64,000 bases of DNA, taken from contig CAICTM010000005.1 in the NCBI GenBank assembly GCA_903772945.1, positions 115,001 to 179,000 on the forward strand, read 5' to 3'. Positions 11,287-22,804 of the stretch are shown in pieces. The stretch comes from Seminavis robusta. Lineage: Eukaryota; Bacillariophyta; Bacillariophyceae; Naviculales; Naviculaceae. Position 1 is the stretch's first letter, and the number at the start of each line of letters is the position of its first letter. The notes under the pieces were generated by a model that had not been told where the DNA came from, ran no database searches, and saw only the letters and a list, made by a program, of their open reading frames with translations. Made by a program: the position numbers and the translations under genes.

Positions 11287-13214
11287 ATGATTTTGTCGGC
11301 CAACAAAGTTTTGCTGGCCATGGCGGCTCTGTTGAGTTCAGAGGGCGCCCTTGGATTTTCCCCTCGTCTCAAGCCATCACTGAGGGTTCCTGCAGCTACA
11401 AGTCTCCCCACAAAATTGTTTTCCAGCACTCTCGAAGAGACCAATGAAGATACTGTTGCGGACAAGAACGAGGCTCCTCGAGAGCAAGCTAAGCAGAAGG
11501 CCATGGATGCTTTGGAGCGTTTGCTGTCTCGTCAACAAGCCGAGATGGAGCAAACCAAACGTCTGTTGGGTCTCTACGAGACGTTCGATACCACCACACC
11601 CAGCAACTCGACCGATTTCACTGATTCAAAGTTTGTCTCGTCCGAGCTCTTGTCGGTGGCTTCTTCTATCCTCAAAGGGTTTGATTATGGCTTCCAATCC
11701 AGAAGTGAAGGACCCAAATTTGATCTCAAGGGAGGAAATCAGGCATTAGTGGGATATGGACCACCTGCCAATATAGTCTCTTTGGGAAGTCAACAATTCA
11801 TGAGGAATCTAGATGCCATGAGAAACGAGTATACGGAAGAAAAAGATGTCGGTAAGTACCATTGAGGCAGCTTCAAATTATTTATGCATCTCCCTGTTTC
11901 CTTTGGTGTTGCCGTTGTCATTTCATCAGTCTCACTGATCCCCTCTATATCACCTTCATTTTCAGAGCTAACTCCCAAGCAAGTAAAACTGCAGGAAAAA
12001 CTACAACAATTGACTTTGAACTCCACAGCCATTTGGCAAAGAGAACTCAAGGACGGACCCATTGAGGCTCCTTGGCTCATCAAAGTCCCGTACCTGCTCC
12101 TTTGCTATATGCTGGACGAGGTCTTTGAAGGAAGATATGTTCCGTCGCGATTCTTTCTTTTGGAGACTGTGGCTCGCATGCCCTACTTTGCGTACATTGG
12201 AATGTTGCATCTGTACGAAACATTGGGATTCTGGAGACGATCTGCCGACATGAAGCGAATTCATTTCGCCGAAGAACTCAACGAATTTCGTAAGTTTAGT
12301 GCCATGTCCTTGTATTCAACAAATAAATGAAGTGGAACTCCTGGACACTAACATGTACGAACCCTCATCTCCATTCAGGGCACTTGTTGATTATGGAATC
12401 CCTAGGTGGAGATCAAGCATGGTGGGTCCGGTTTATGGCACAGCATTCTGCCATTGCCTACTTTGCGGGTTTGTGCGTCTTGTGGTGCATTAGCCCATCT
12501 CTATCATACAAGTTCTCCGAGTTGCTTGAGACACATGCCGTCAATACCTACAGCCAATTCCTGGATGAGAATGAAGATGCCTTGAAGGATCTGCCGCCGT
12601 CCTTGGCGGCTGTGGACTACTACGCCTTGGGTGCGTCGGATCCGTACTATGCCGAGTTTCAAACATCTGCCATTTCCAAGCAGCAAGAGGTACGTCAATG
12701 CATGGCTTCACTTGAATGTGCCAACCATATCCGAACGAAAACTGACCATGCGTGCAATATACCATAGCTGCGCCGCCCTGGACTTCAAATGGAATCCCTT
12801 TACGATGTCTTCTCGGCAATTCGGGACGATGAAGGAGATCACGTGGGAACCATGGAAGCCTGCTTGGATCCAACCGTCGCCAAGCTTTCGCCTTCTCTAG
12901 AGCGAAAGGTTCTCACGGGTATTGCCACAGCCGCAGCGGTTGCTTTCTTCCTGAATGGTGGGGATGCTGGAACGGTGGACGTGGATCAACTCGTCGATGG
13001 TGTTGACTTTGCGGCAGATGAAACAGTTGCTACGAGCGTTGTAGATGGTACCATTGCTGCGATTGCCGGAATTGCCAGTCAGTTGGGACAAGACACTGGT
13101 GATGAAAGCGCAGGTGCAGGAATATTTGCTGATATATTTGAAGAGGGTTCCATGTCAGCGCTCGCAGACTTTCTCGCTGAGGTCCTTGTCATCTTTAGCC
13201 GCTTTTTTTTCTAA
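11287..13214 (+). CDS. PTOX: Plastid terminal oxidase (alternative oxidase family), four exons
   Basis: Exons 11287-11851, 11966-12289, 12379-12689 and 12768-13214 join through GT-AG introns of 114, 89 and 78 nt to 548 residues. It is a di-iron plastoquinol:oxygen oxidase, carrying electrons from plastoquinol to O2 at the thylakoid. All six iron ligands of the family are present: Glu255 (LLETVARMP), Glu295 and His298 (NEFRHLLIME), Glu347 (LLETHA), Glu422 and His425 (DDEGDH). Spacing matches plant IMMUTANS closely (52 residues between the second and fourth carboxylates). The presequence [20 protein letters not shown]...ALGF^SP is plastid-type, and a coiled, charged spacer (50-190) follows. Unusual: about 120 extra C-terminal residues that are Ala/Gly/Asp-rich with a hydrophobic end. 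Confidence 0.95.
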
Positions 13215-13782
13215 GCACCGGCAGTCCGATCCCACGCCACAGTTGCCAACATACACAAAAATGATGGTGATGAAAGCAACCCGAGCATGCACACAAACAA
13301 TATGAACCATCATACAACAACAACCTGCACCTCAACACTTTGCACACGACAAACCACGCAACTTGAGCACCACACGAAACCGTACACCACACAGGGCGCA
13401 CCGAATAATCTGCAAGAGGGAGAAAGGCGGATCAAGTTCTGGCGAGCGAGCAAAAGCGAGCCCCTCTCCAAGGTTGGAAGGTCCTGGTTCCCCGTCACAA
13501 GTGATACATACATGTTTAGAGTCCGAACAAACAAGATCGACTGTTTATAGTTGTGTTGTCACCGGAAGCAACAGTTTGATCAAATTCAAGTCCTGCAGCT
13601 AGCTAGCGATTCCTCGATTCAGTTCCGAGCTGTGTCAGCTATGTATTCAAAATATTCTAGTGAGTGACTTATCAAATATACCTGCACAACATACAAACAG
13701 TTTGTGTACAAATTCCAATCGAAAACCCAGCAGTAGCCCCAGGCATGAGCGGACGTCAGCATCATTGTCTACGGTTATACCC
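13215..13782. other. Intergenic between convergent genes
   Basis: Contains the 3' ends of PTOX (+) and the PhoD-like gene (-), with an A/C-rich stretch (13250-13400) but no recognisable gene. Confidence 0.45.
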
Positions 13783-15560
13783 TTATATCCGTCTCTTGGA
13801 AGAAGCAAGGCCCGTCCGTGGCTTTCTGAAGAACATCATGGCAAGGAGCAGAGTGGGGACCAGCATTGGGAAAGGGAGCAAGATGGAAAGCCCGCCTACT
13901 GTCGAGACGTGGCCCGCCATTTGCCAAAACAAGCTGGGAGTCCCCCGATGAGCAAGGCACATCCACTCGCCGCCATTCTTTGTAAACCTCGGGGCGTGGA
14001 GGTTTGCCTGGTCCACGAAGTTTTGCGACGTGAGGACGCTACCAGGGATGGAATCGTGTCCAGAGAGCTGGTCCAGTGTCCAGCTGGCCATGAGGAGAGG
14101 TGGAGTCCCAGGTGTTTCCCCAAATGATCGCATCGAGACCCTTCTGTTTTCCCAGTCAAACTCTAGTTCGCCAAAATTCTTTTCCAATGAGTACTGCAAA
14201 CCATCCTTGGCTCCTTCACCACCTCCATTGGGAAACAAACCAGCGGTTGCCTCTTCAGTTGATGGTTGAGACACCAGAAGGTCAGTCCAGGGGCTGACGG
14301 CGTGGAGGACATGCATCGTAACTCTGGCAGCAAAACTTTTGTATCGTTCCTGCAAGGAAGGCTTTTCATTGGGGTTGGAGAGTGGTGGGGAGCTGACAGT
14401 ACCCCAGCTGTGTGTCATGCCACTGGTTGTCATTTCTACAAGGGAACGTCGCTGTTTAGAGGTTCCATCTATTCTTGCACAATCTTTGCGCATCAGCTGA
14501 CTCATGTGTACATCTCCAGAGACAAGAATCGGAGCCTGCACTCCATCTTGCAGCATGGCATCGAACAAACGTTGTTGAGAAGACGGAAACCGGGTCCAGG
14601 ATTCGGCAATGTTGGGTTCCGGAAAGATGTTTGCATGGTGTTGAAGCCCACTCACGACAACGTTCACAGCCGCCCGTGACCGACTTATGGCAGCTTCAAA
14701 CCATTGCCATTGGTCTTCTCCCAGCATGTCTCCTTCAAAGTCAGGAATGTAGGCAGCGCTTCCCTGCTTCCAAGGACTCTTGTTGGAACGTACGTCAAGG
14801 ACAAAGACAGCCACAGATTGATTAGAATAAGCAGGGAAGACAGGAACTGCAGTGGCATTGCCGTTGTCGAGTACATGGGGATCAATCAGGGCTTCCTCAT
14901 CAGGGACTTCCTGTTGTCCTTTGGGGCGAGCAAAGTCAAAGAGTTTGACTCCATAAACACCCATACCAGCCTGAGCACGACGGCTCATTGGGGAATCAGC
15001 TGGTTGACCAAGAAACTCTACAAATTCCAAACCGGCCTCATATCGATGTTCAAACGTCTTGTCAGCATTGTTGCATCCATAGTCGTGGTCTGGCAATGAC
15101 GGGGAAGCCAGATAAGGTCAGGAAGGATGATCACGATTTCGCCGAAAGAACAATGCAGCAGACAACTTTACCGTCAAAGGACCCAAAGATGGTCATGTTG
15201 CTCTTGAGCAAACTCTTGTAACCAGGCACGGCTTTCTGCTTCTTGTAGAGATTGCGAAGCCGTGCAGGGTCGGCACATACATGAGGTGTCTCTGGGAGGA
15301 ACTTGGTCCAATCTGTAGGGAGATCATAGTCTGATGGAAGTGAAAACAAAAACAAAAACAGCCATCATGGTAAGATTCGATGGAATTGGCAGTGAACCGC
15401 AAGACCCTTATAGCATTGCAGTGCCCGACGTACCTCCATAGATTGCATCCCCTCCAAAAATGAATGCTGCAGGACCCCTCTTCTCGATGATGGGCCACAT
15501 CTTGTTCTGGCGGTCTTGTTCATTGCAAGAGCCGAAGGCAATTCGATTGTTTGACACCAT
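13783..15560 (-). CDS. PhoD-like metallophosphatase, three exons, C-terminal membrane anchor
   Basis: Exons 15560-15434, 15330-15172 and 15089-13783 join in frame through two short introns (103 and 82 nt), giving 530 residues from the ATG at 15560. PhoD-family metal sites are visible: IAFGSCN at the start, FIFGGDAIYGG, FDDHDYG (across the second junction), VVSGLQHH and LVSGDVHMSQL. These bind the bimetal centre that hydrolyses phosphomono- or diesters. The last 40 residues hold a hydrophobic segment (LLPFPMLVPTLLLAMMFF) followed by basic residues, a tail anchor. The frame stays open to about 15737 with hydrophobic, signal-peptide-like residues (KAFAWLFASSLGL) but without an ATG there, so an upstream exon may supply the true start. 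Confidence 0.85.
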
Positions 15561-16856
15561 TGTTGCTACACACCTTTGCTTCGACGATTCGGCCTTGGAG
15601 ACAGGAAGAACAAATGTGCAACGAAGAAATGTGGCAGAATGGGGTGTTGCATTCTCAATGGGTGGGTGCACAGATTCGTGCAACCCCAATGATGAAGCAA
15701 AGAGCCACGCAAACGCTTTGGTTGTCAAGATTCTCAACCAGAGTCGTCAACAGCCGAAGGAAGAGACCCTCGATTCCATCATCATTCAGAGATGGAGGTG
15801 TCAAGATTCATGTTTCCTTCTCCCTCAGATTCGGTGACCAATCATCTCGGCTCGACTCATACGTGCATCCAGCATCAACTCGGGATTCATTCCGGTTTCC
15901 GTTATTACAGTGTAATGCAATCAATTGCTTCTTGTCAGCTCCACCACGCGTGTAGCAAATAAAATGAGCACACATGGGTAGACCCAACCAACACAGCAAC
16001 CACCTACACGTTGGACCGGAAGATGTCAGAGATAGCTTCAGACGGGAATGGTGTCGTCAAGGTGATTTCGAACTGATTGAATCATGCCAATGTCCTCTGT
16101 CGCTGGCAAAGTCAGCAGTCAGCCCCCCTTCGTCATAAGCAGAATGCTTGCTATTACACCAACATGTATGTAGAAGGTTGGATTGTAGGGTTGAATTGAA
16201 TGTTCCAAAATGCCTGAGACACTCTCCCGCGACCTGGCTTTGACGAACCTGTCGGCTGGAGAAGCAGGTGATGCCTGTGCATCTTCGTTCGTTCAAGGAC
16301 AAAGCCACAAAGCAAATGCCACTTGAGTACAAACGTCAGGATGTTGGAGGCTTCGTGTACGGCTTGATGCAAAACATGATCGGGGTGGTCGACCCAGCTT
16401 CGTGTGTTCAACTGGTTAGCTAGCAATGAGCTAGCTTGTATCGGGACTTCGATTCATCTAGCTAGCTAGAAGCATGTTTCTTCAGTAGAAACGAGTGAAG
16501 AAAGCACGAGCACCCTGCATGCAATCACTCCTCACTCGCAACAATCTAGCTAGCTACGACTGTGCCGGTAGCCTTTGGTGATGTCTGAGTTTGGCCTCTT
16601 GATGGCCCCGCCCCGGCTGGCTCCGTAGTCTCGTGATGGTTCATTTTACCATACTTATGCAATTTTACAAACAATAGTTCGAAATCCGGAACAAAAATAA
16701 ATGTTTTTCTAATTTTCAATCGTTGATACTCACGCGAATGGTTCGCGGATTTGATGCTTGCAAGTCTTCGTGCATGAAAAGCTGAGCCACTATCGCGCCA
16801 GTGCAGTCCTCTCCTCGAAGCACAAAGCAGTGCGGCAGGGATTGTGAAGCACCAAG
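15561..16856. other. Intergenic between divergent PhoD-like and P450 genes
   Basis: Carries both 5' regions. TAGCTAGC words occur near 16430-16470 and 16545-16556. The words CCCCGGCTGGCTCCGTAG at 16610-16628 match the core of the direct repeat at 42005-42219. No gene recognised, but a small upstream exon of the PhoD-like gene may lie at its left edge. Confidence 0.4.
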
Positions 16857-18380
16857 ATGATCCAGCACCCAAAGAATAGCAGCTTTTGGAACAGTGTGCT
16901 CCTTGGAGTACTGACTGTTGTGTGTTGCTATACCTTGCAGCAGAAGATCCAGGCAGAGAGGAAGAAGAGGGCGATCCAAAAGGAGTATGGTCAAGATGTA
17001 GTGGAACCACCCTACGTATCTTCATGGATTCCCTTTTTGGGCAAAGCACCGGAAATGGGCAAAGATCCCCTCCAGTTTATTCGCAAGTACTCTCAAAAAC
17101 TTGATACACCTGTCTTCACCTGTTTGATTGCTGGGAAGACCTGCCATTTCATTGGGGATTCACACTTTGTGGGTATCATTTACGACAAGGCCAAACATTT
17201 GGAAGGTCAATCATTGAAGATCTACTTCTTTGAGAAGATCTTTGGTATTCCTCCAGAGATTTCTTCAAAATCTTACGCAAATCCAGAGCATTTGAAGGAT
17301 TCACAAGCCAATTACAGGCGCCTCTTGACCAAGGAAATGATTGAACCGACTGTTCAAACTGCTCAGGACATTATTCTGCAAATGATCCAACAAGAGTTTT
17401 CAGAAGATCAATGGACTGAAGTTGCACTCCACGAGATGGTATTCCGTGCCATTCACAAAGCAACCTACACAGCATTTGTGTCTGATGCCATGGCAGACCC
17501 ATCAATGCTACCCTATTTCCGTGAGTTTGACAAGGGCATCGGAAAGGCCATCAAAGGAACGCCCAAGTTCCTCTTGAAGGACTTTGTAGAAGGTCGCAAT
17601 AAACTGCTGGAGGTATTGAGAGGCGAGGAACACAAGAAGACTGTCAAGGATTTTCTTAGATCTAAGCATGAGTCGGATGCCAAAAACGGAATAACTCCAG
17701 AAGAATCCCATGCCGGGAGTTTGGCTCTTTCCTGGGCCAGTCTAGGCAACACTATTCCTTCCATCTTTTGGGTCATTGCCTACATGCTGACTGATGACAG
17801 CCTACGCACTGCGGCGCAAAAGGACCTGGAGAGAATTCAATTGCCACAAGGGGAATCCACCACGTTTACGTTGGAGGAACTGGACCAGATGGCAGCACTT
17901 GACTCTGCCTTTCACGAAGTTCTTCGCATGGGTGCTCTTGCTGTGAGTCCACGTGACATCAAGGAAGATATTGTCTTGGAAGTCAAGTCGCCAACACAAA
18001 AACATCGATACCTACTCCCAAAAGGAACTCGCATCATGGGAAATGTTCCTACCCTTCATATGGATCCCGAAATCTATGCCAATCCCTACAACTTTCAATG
18101 GGATCGATTCCTCAAAGATTCCAATGGGGATATGCCTGTATTTACAAAGGATGGCAAACGCATTGATGCTTGGCGGCCCTTTGGAGGTGGACAGCAACTC
18201 TGTCCAGGACGCAAGTTTGCAATGTACGAATGCAAAGCCTATGCCTGTCTCCTCTTGTCCATGTTGGAGATTCGTATCAAGCCTGGAGAAACAGTACCCA
18301 CCATCAATCCGCACAACGGAGGAGTCGGTGCCATTGCTCCCGAGCACGACGTTTTGGTTCAGGTTCGAAGAAAGAAATGA
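16857..18380 (+). CDS. Cytochrome P450, CYP7/CYP8-like
   Basis: Single exon, 507 residues, of usual P450 length. An N-terminal membrane anchor (about 10-30) is followed by a Pro-containing hinge. Core motifs: ExxR at Glu354/Arg357 (FHEVLRMG), the PERF-like WDRFL, and the haem loop FGGGQQLCPGRKFA with Cys449 as axial thiolate. The I-helix reads LALSWASLGNTIPSIFW instead of the usual A/G-G-x-D/E-T-T/S. This matches the WASQANTIPATFW pattern of sterol 7-alpha-hydroxylase (CYP7) and the similar region of prostacyclin synthase (CYP8), so the protein is probably of that clan and may be a sterol hydroxylase or an isomerase-type P450. Substrate unproven. Confidence 0.9.
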   Translation: MIQHPKNSSFWNSVLLGVLTVVCCYTLQQKIQAERKKRAIQKEYGQDVVEPPYVSSWIPFLGKAPEMGKDPLQFIRKYSQKLDTPVFTCLIAGKTCHFIGDSHFVGIIYDKAKHLEGQSLKIYFFEKIFGIPPEISSKSYANPEHLKDSQANYRRLLTKEMIEPTVQTAQDIILQMIQQEFSEDQWTEVALHEMVFRAIHKATYTAFVSDAMADPSMLPYFREFDKGIGKAIKGTPKFLLKDFVEGRNKLLEVLRGEEHKKTVKDFLRSKHESDAKNGITPEESHAGSLALSWASLGNTIPSIFWVIAYMLTDDSLRTAAQKDLERIQLPQGESTTFTLEELDQMAALDSAFHEVLRMGALAVSPRDIKEDIVLEVKSPTQKHRYLLPKGTRIMGNVPTLHMDPEIYANPYNFQWDRFLKDSNGDMPVFTKDGKRIDAWRPFGGGQQLCPGRKFAMYECKAYACLLLSMLEIRIKPGETVPTINPHNGGVGAIAPEHDVLVQVRRKK

Positions 18381-19198
18381 GAGATCCGGCGGTCAGCGAA
18401 GGCTCGTGTTCTTTAGTGAATCTTGGCACAAGAAGGTAGATGTAAAACTTTGTACTCGTTGAACACGAATATCTTGTTGAATCGTAGCTAGCGTATTGGA
18501 TTGAAAACTGCACGTTAGCCAAGAGGGAGAAAGTGCCAGCTCTCGAGCCTTCCATGCCGCACCGAACCTCAAAAGAAGAAGAGCTAACAATCTTGCTTCC
18601 TGGATGGATGTGGAAGCGGATACCGTTACGGGTATGGGCTTCCAAGATGTTGGCGGTAGACGAAGCAGGTCCTGATGCTTCGGCTTGTTGAGTCGAGGCA
18701 TTGCATGACCTTGCTTCCTCTAACACCCTACGCATGCAGATCGGATACCAAGCGCAGAGGCATGCTAGAGTTTACTACGGTCTAATCAGCACAGTTGAAA
18801 GCAGATTCGATTCAAAAGGAAGACACACATTTGGAATTGATGTCGTGTTGCTGCATTGGTTTCGGTTCAGGCAATCGTTGGGGGCGCAAATTACGTCATC
18901 GTCCTGCGAGTCAGCTGATTTGCTTTAGAAGGATCGTGTACATCGGCTCAGTGCGTCGGAGAGCATCTGGAAGGATCCATCGACGTGCTCTACCATACCG
19001 GTAGTACACCGCTTGCAGCTTATCTTCGAAACAATCTATGAACCAATGCAAACTCTTCTAAATTCCGCGGCCACCATCTAGCTAGTATCTGTCATGATGG
19101 AAGCTGTGGCTCTCTGGATCAGGAAGAGTGGTGAAGGCTGCAAAAGGGGATCTTTCGCGGGCTCGAGGACGAAAAAGTGAGGGCAGAGTTCAGTTTCA

Positions 19199-19230
19199 TG
19201 AGTCGAGTCGAGTCGAGTCAGAGTCGAGTC
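19199..19230. repeat. GAGTC short tandem repeat
   Basis: Five GAGTC units with one imperfect step lie directly before the MITE-like element. Confidence 0.7.
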
Positions 19231-19247
19231 TAGCTAGCTACCGGTAG

Positions 19248-19659
19248 CTACCTGGACCGTCCAACGCTTTTCACTCGGGATTTAAAAATCTTCAAATTGC
19301 CACGTCTGACAACATCTTTTAAACAACCCCTTAAACAACCCCTTAAACAACTCCTTAAAGCTTCAACATCCCCTTAAACAACCCCTTAAATAAACAACCC
19401 CTTAACAACATCCCCTTATATCCTCGAAACAACCCCTTAAGTCTTCATTGAAACGCCATACAACAACCCCTTATCACGAATGAACATCCCCTTAAATAAA
19501 CAACCCCTTAACAACAACCCCTTAAATATTCAACATCCCCTTAAACAACCCCTTAAAGCTTCAACAACCCCTTAAACAACCCCTTATGAGAACCAGGATC
19601 TTGAGTCAGTCGTGCCCGTTTTTAAAGCCTGAGTGAAAACCGTCGGACGGTCCTGGTAG
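19248..19659. mobile_element. MITE-like non-autonomous element with 41-bp inverted ends
   Basis: The left end (19248-19288, CTACCTGGACCGTCC...) and the right end (19619-19659) are inverted repeats matching at 36 of 41 positions. The 330-bp interior is mostly a CCCCTTAAACAA minisatellite, and no coding frame is present. It occurs in the left duplication unit and not at the matching place in the right unit, which fits insertion after the duplication (or loss from one copy). Target-site duplication could not be fixed because the flanks are themselves TAG/CTA-rich. Superfamily not recognised. Confidence 0.65.
19321..19587. repeat. CCCCTTA minisatellite
   Basis: Fifteen exact CCCCTTA words plus one CTCCTTA, mostly in the form AACAACCCCTTAAACA with variable spacing, all in the same orientation. 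It is internal to the MITE-like element. Confidence 0.85.
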
Positions 19660-20110
19660 TCTAGCCAGTGCACTAGCTAGCTACAGTCGTACAGTACTAG
19701 CTATTATAGTACCGTAGTTTTTGTTTCCTTGCGATTTGCGAATGGCACGTCGGAGCACTGTCCCCTATCTCTTCTTTGAGTTCGCAGATGCATGGGGATG
19801 CTTAACTTTTAACAAAGGTAATAAGTCTTTCGTTCCATCGGCGTGAAGTTGTGACCCCCTTCATTGCAGTCAGCAGCCAATCCTTAATCCTTCAGCACGT
19901 CGACATTTTGCTGCGTGTACAAGTACTACTAGTAGCTAGTATCTTGCTCCACGCTTGCGCTCTTGCGGTTGCTCTACATTGAACAGTTGTAATACACATT
20001 GCTTGCTTCATGCTTTGTGCTAACGAAGTCAGCTTGAGCTCCTCATCGATCATCCGAATCAGTCCCTGATATTCTGTATCCCTGATTTCCTTTCTAATGA
20101 AAGATTGGAG

Positions 20111-21477
20111 ATGTCACAATCACCAACCGGTACTGATGATTATGATGATTCCACCTTTGCCTATTATGTTCCTCTGATTGTATTGGGGACAATCACATCA
20201 ACTCTATCGATATTAGGCTCTGGCTGCATCGTTTACATGTCTTCCAGACCCAACCAATTGAGATACATCAAGCAACGGTTGCTTCTGGCTCTCAGCATCT
20301 CAGATATGCTGTCATCTGCTTTCTGGATGTTGATGCCATATTTGGCTCCCAAGTGGGTTGGGACTCCTGGAGCAGTGGGGAATCATGCGTCCTGCACAGC
20401 AGGTGGCTTCTTCATCTTGGTATTCACCAAGGTGTCATCAACCTACAATGCCTATCTGAGTATCTGCTTCCTCTTGATTGTACGCGGAAATTGGAAAGAG
20501 CACGACTTTCGGAAACCATTGGAAATTGGGGCACATGTGCTCGCTACAACGTTGCCATTGATTGTCGACATTCCAGCTGCAGTAACTCAATCCATCAACC
20601 CAACTCCTCTTTTTGCAAACTTATGCATGTATGGCCCTTATCCTCTTGGATGTGTCGAGGAAGATGAATGCGAGAGGTCATCCAAGGCTACATCGCTCAT
20701 CTTTGTGGCAGCTTCCGTTCCACTCTTTTGGATCTGGACCATTGTGGGGCTCATCTGTACTGCCATTGTATGGTGGACGGCACGAAAGACCTTTCGACGA
20801 AACAATCAATACAATTTTGAACAATCCAATATTCGACAATCTATTGGACAATCTAGCGACCGGACCAGTATTGCCAGGAGTTCTGAAAGCAACAATGATA
20901 AAATGGTCCGAGAAATGGGGACTCAGGCAGCACTTTATGAAATGGCTTATTTGAATTCTTGTATCTGGCCATTGCTTATGATGATCTTATTTGGATCCAT
21001 TTCAGATGCAGAGCTTGCAGAGAGGAACTTGCAGCCAGGCTTCTACATTTTGAAATTATTGACCATGCTTTTCTATCCCTCTCAGGTGAGTTGTTTTTTT
21101 GCCTCTCAGGTCTGGACGTGTTCCTATGCTACATGTAGTCTGGTGATCCAATGATTGAATCATTCATGAAATTGCTCTTCTGAATATCAAAGGGTGCTTG
21201 GAATTTTTTTGTCTACACACGACCAAAAGTGCTGCACTGGAAAAAGGCACAGCCAGATTACTCTACACAAGAAATCTACAGGGCAGTCCTCTCCGGCAAG
21301 ATGCCGCCTAGTAGGAGCCGATCAGGGAGAAAACCAAAGAGTGGTGAACAAGCTGTTGATCCTAATCAACCTACGAATCGCAATGGCGAGGAGTCGACGG
21401 AAGAAGATGAAGAAAAGACCAATCGAGAGGTAGTTGAGACTCGACAATCATCGGTTCCGATTTTTTTACGCTCCTGA
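20111..21477 (+). CDS. Seven-transmembrane receptor, cAR/GCR1-like (receptor 1)
   Basis: Exons 20111-21085 and 21193-21477 (phase 0 intron, GTGAG...AAAG) encode 419 residues. The start is the ATG at 20111; the frame is open a little upstream only from a TTG. Seven hydrophobic segments are seen, with a short acidic extracellular N-terminus, a conserved Cys after helix 2 (GAVGNHASC), Cys-rich loop 2 (GCVEEDECERSS), a basic third loop and a helix 7 ending FYPSQ|GAWNFFVYTRPKV. That last motif spans the splice site and corresponds to QGxxNFxVY of Dictyostelium cAMP receptors and plant GCR1. The tail is charged (KKAQPDYSTQEIYRAVLSGK then Arg/Glu-rich). Ligand unknown; G-protein coupling is inferred. 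Nearly identical to receptor 2. Confidence 0.85.
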
Positions 21478-22279
21478 GAAATGGAGAATCGTCAACAGTC
21501 CGAAAGGTTCTCTCCGTTGTGCCTTGCATGGCATAGCGTGACGACAATGCATGCATCGGATTACATGCTTGAAGAGGAATCCTTGGATAATTTGGGCTAT
21601 CGAATTGACAACCAACTCATGCTCCCGCTTGGATTCTCGAGTCGAGTCAAGGGTGGGCTGGAATTATTTGCGAAAACAAGAGAAGGAGCCATTGAACATT
21701 CTCGGAGAAGGAGCGCAGAGTCTACCTTACTGCAGCAGCCATCACAACCGTCTTCGCTTCACGACGGGGAGGGGCAAACGAGAACGAAAGTGACGCGGTG
21801 GCATTTCGTAGACTAGACGTTATCTACCGTATGCACGATCAAAAGGTGCCTACTGTTGATTCGTCAACCTTGTTCTCATGAGCACAACCGGGGGCAGGGA
21901 CAAGCATGATGCTACGACAATCCTTCATTCCCTTCAGGAGTTCCTGTGGATCCTTGGAAGAGAACGGTAGATGTCGTCACAGGGGCTCGGGAGTCCTTGG
22001 TGGAAGCCCATCGTAAGACTTTGAGCTTTTGCTCCCAAGACACCTTGCGCACAATTCCAATCCCAAAATTGTTCCCGTTGGGGCGATAAGTAACATGTGC
22101 AGATTGATGGCGCAGTGCCCGCAACACTTGCAGCCAGCAAGTGCTTTGAGTTGCATGTCGTTGAGTGAGCTCCACCATATCGGCCCATTTTGTAGTTCAA
22201 GGAATTCTTCCCGTGCACGGGTTCGTTGTTTTGTGCTTCAACATCCAAGATAACTGCTGGACTTGCAGGTCTAATTACT
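21478..22279. other. Intergenic, duplicated 3' flank of receptor 1
   Basis: Matches 24972-25848 with many small differences. Open frames here are disrupted relative to the sister copy and show no recognisable domain. Confidence 0.5.
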
Positions 22280-22428
22280 TCAATTCTCGTCATCCTCCTC
22301 GGATTGTTGTGGAGGTTGCTGCTCTTCTTCTTGCTCTGATGATTGTTGTTGTTCTTCTTGTTTCGATGGTTCCACTGGTACTTTGAATTGTCGTGAATGC
22401 TTGGTACTGATCCTGGACCCTGTATACC
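22280..22428 (-). pseudogene. Truncated 3' exon of a receptor gene (copy of receptor 3)
   Basis: The reverse strand matches the last exon of receptor 3 (25849-26035): a Gln/Glu-rich tail ending in Glu-Asp-Asp-Glu-Asn and TGA. The match stops at the duplication junction (about 22428), so only the C-terminal part of one exon was copied and the rest of the gene is absent. It cannot make a receptor. Confidence 0.75.
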
Positions 22429-22804
22429 GCACCTTAGCCTAGAGGGAGAAAGTGCCTGCTCTCGAGCCTTTCGAGCCGCACCTCAAAAGAAGAAGAACCA
22501 ACAATCTTGCATCTTTGATGGATGTGGAAGCGGATACCGTTCTTGGTATGGGCTTTCAAGATGTTTCGGCACATCGATTCGAGGTATCGCATGACCTTGC
22601 TTGGAATTCCTGCTCACTTCATTCCTCTAACATACTCTCGCATGTAGATCCGATACCACCGAGCGCAGAGGCATGCTAGAGTGTACTGTAGCACGGTCTG
22701 ATCAAAACAGTTGAAAGCAGATAAGACACGCGTTTGGGATTGATGTCATGTTGCCGCATTGGTTTCAGTTCAGGCAATCTGCAATCGCGGGATCGTTGTG
22801 CGAG

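Larger units (their letters stand above)
18381..20110. other. Intergenic upstream of first receptor gene, repeat-rich
   Basis: Holds the left part of the duplicated segment (from about 18508), a GAGTC tandem (19199-19230) and a MITE-like element (19248-19659). The conserved 5' flank of the receptor gene (AGTCAGCTTGAGCTCCTCAT near 20030) is shared with the second copy near 23530. No protein-coding gene supported. Confidence 0.5.
18508..22428 (+). repeat. Tandem segmental duplication, left unit
   Basis: This 3.9-kb unit and the unit starting at 22429 are collinear copies: matching 5' flank (AGAGGGAGAAAGTGCC... at both starts), the receptor gene, its 3' flank and the end of a convergent receptor gene. 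The left unit ends abruptly at GTATACC (about 22428), where the right unit continues into an intact gene. Differences include a MITE-like insertion here and about 230 bp near 22860-23090 present only on the right. Confidence 0.85.

Noticed and set aside
19321-19587. Interstitial telomere
   Set aside because: The unit TAAGGGG with irregular A-rich spacers is not the TTAGGG telomere repeat and it is enclosed by inverted ends.
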